Positions 63,831 to 64,000 of a stretch of DNA of 64,000 bases are shown here, in pieces. The notes under the pieces are model-generated. The model had not been told where the DNA came from and did no database searches. It was given only the letters and a program-made list of their open reading frames with translations. The position numbers were made by a program, and so were the translations under genes. The stretch is from contig JAJDTX010000164.1 of assembly GCA_022826925.1 (NCBI GenBank), positions 108,871 to 172,870 on the forward strand, given 5' to 3'. The number at the start of each line of letters is the position of its first letter. Positions within the stretch are counted from its first letter, which is position 1. The DNA is from Bryobacterales bacterium (GTDB lineage: Bacteria; Acidobacteriota; Terriglobia; Bryobacterales; UBA6623).

Positions 63831-64000
63831 AAGCGTGTTTCGAGTCACAGACTTCGGCGCATCGTTCGATTAGAGATGTCACTGATCGCGACGAGTCCCG
63901 CCAGAGGCACGCTGTCAGTTCGCGAAAGGATGGATTGTAGGAACGATGCAGCAGCCTGAGCTAGGGAAATATGTGACAAGTTTAATGGGAAGAAATCCCG

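Overview
The window looks like a chromosomal segment of a high-GC member of the Acidobacteriota. This is inferred from an ADOP-type duplicated orphan permease (33555-36017), a SecA-linked protein resembling DUF6599, and many ThuA-like, Tat-exported dehydratase, sulfatase and esterase genes typical of Bryobacterales/Solibacteres-like genomes. No rRNA or marker set fixes the taxon more closely. No CRISPR array was seen.

Region 1 (1-26.3 kb) is a fairly stable backbone with glycan-catabolic content. It holds ThuA-like proteins and alpha/beta hydrolases (1-2.4 kb, 12.9-19.8 kb), a CDP-alcohol phosphatidyltransferase, SecA, a sulfatase, three enolase-superfamily acid-sugar dehydratases in tandem and a UxuA-like mannonate dehydratase. 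The four dehydratases and one esterase carry twin-arginine N-termini, so acid-sugar chemistry appears to be exported. The far end carries DinB-like, NIPSNAP, zinc-free MDR reductase and DUF5612-like genes, a continuous RbfA-ApbE reading frame, a radical SAM protein, and tRNA-Gly(GCC) and tRNA-Cys(GCA).

Region 2 (26.3-45.2 kb) starts just after tRNA-Cys and is a mobile-element graveyard with accessory cargo. A decayed ISAs1-type element is followed by an ISKra4-type IS (28650-33197) whose 22-bp inverted repeats and 9-bp target duplication are visible. Its transposase gene is split by a 2.7-kb serine-recombinase element (28803-31513) bounded by an AT dinucleotide. Beside it lies an AT-richer cluster: a 66-aa secreted cysteine-rich peptide, an ADOP permease, a membrane-anchored thioredoxin-like protein and a GH57-like protein. 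This cluster is my best candidate for an undescribed system. It is followed by a heavily structured candidate RNA (39.1-39.5 kb), an IS1634-like relic, galE, an ABC ATPase/HlyD pair and another ISKra4 relic.

Region 3 (45.2-60.7 kb) is a probable integrative/defence island. It has a HEPN-like protein, a tyrosine integrase with two small HTH genes, a CI-like repressor lacking the autoproteolysis dyad, an ankyrin protein, a FitAB-type toxin-antitoxin pair, a PD-(D/E)XK-like protein, a type I restriction-modification operon (hsdR-hsdS-hsdM) and a second tyrosine recombinase.

Region 4 (60.9-63.5 kb) is a co-oriented run of a secreted Cys-containing protein, a lipoprotein, a pentapeptide-repeat lipoprotein and a HlyD-type adaptor. 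It ends in an IS1595-like transposase relic.
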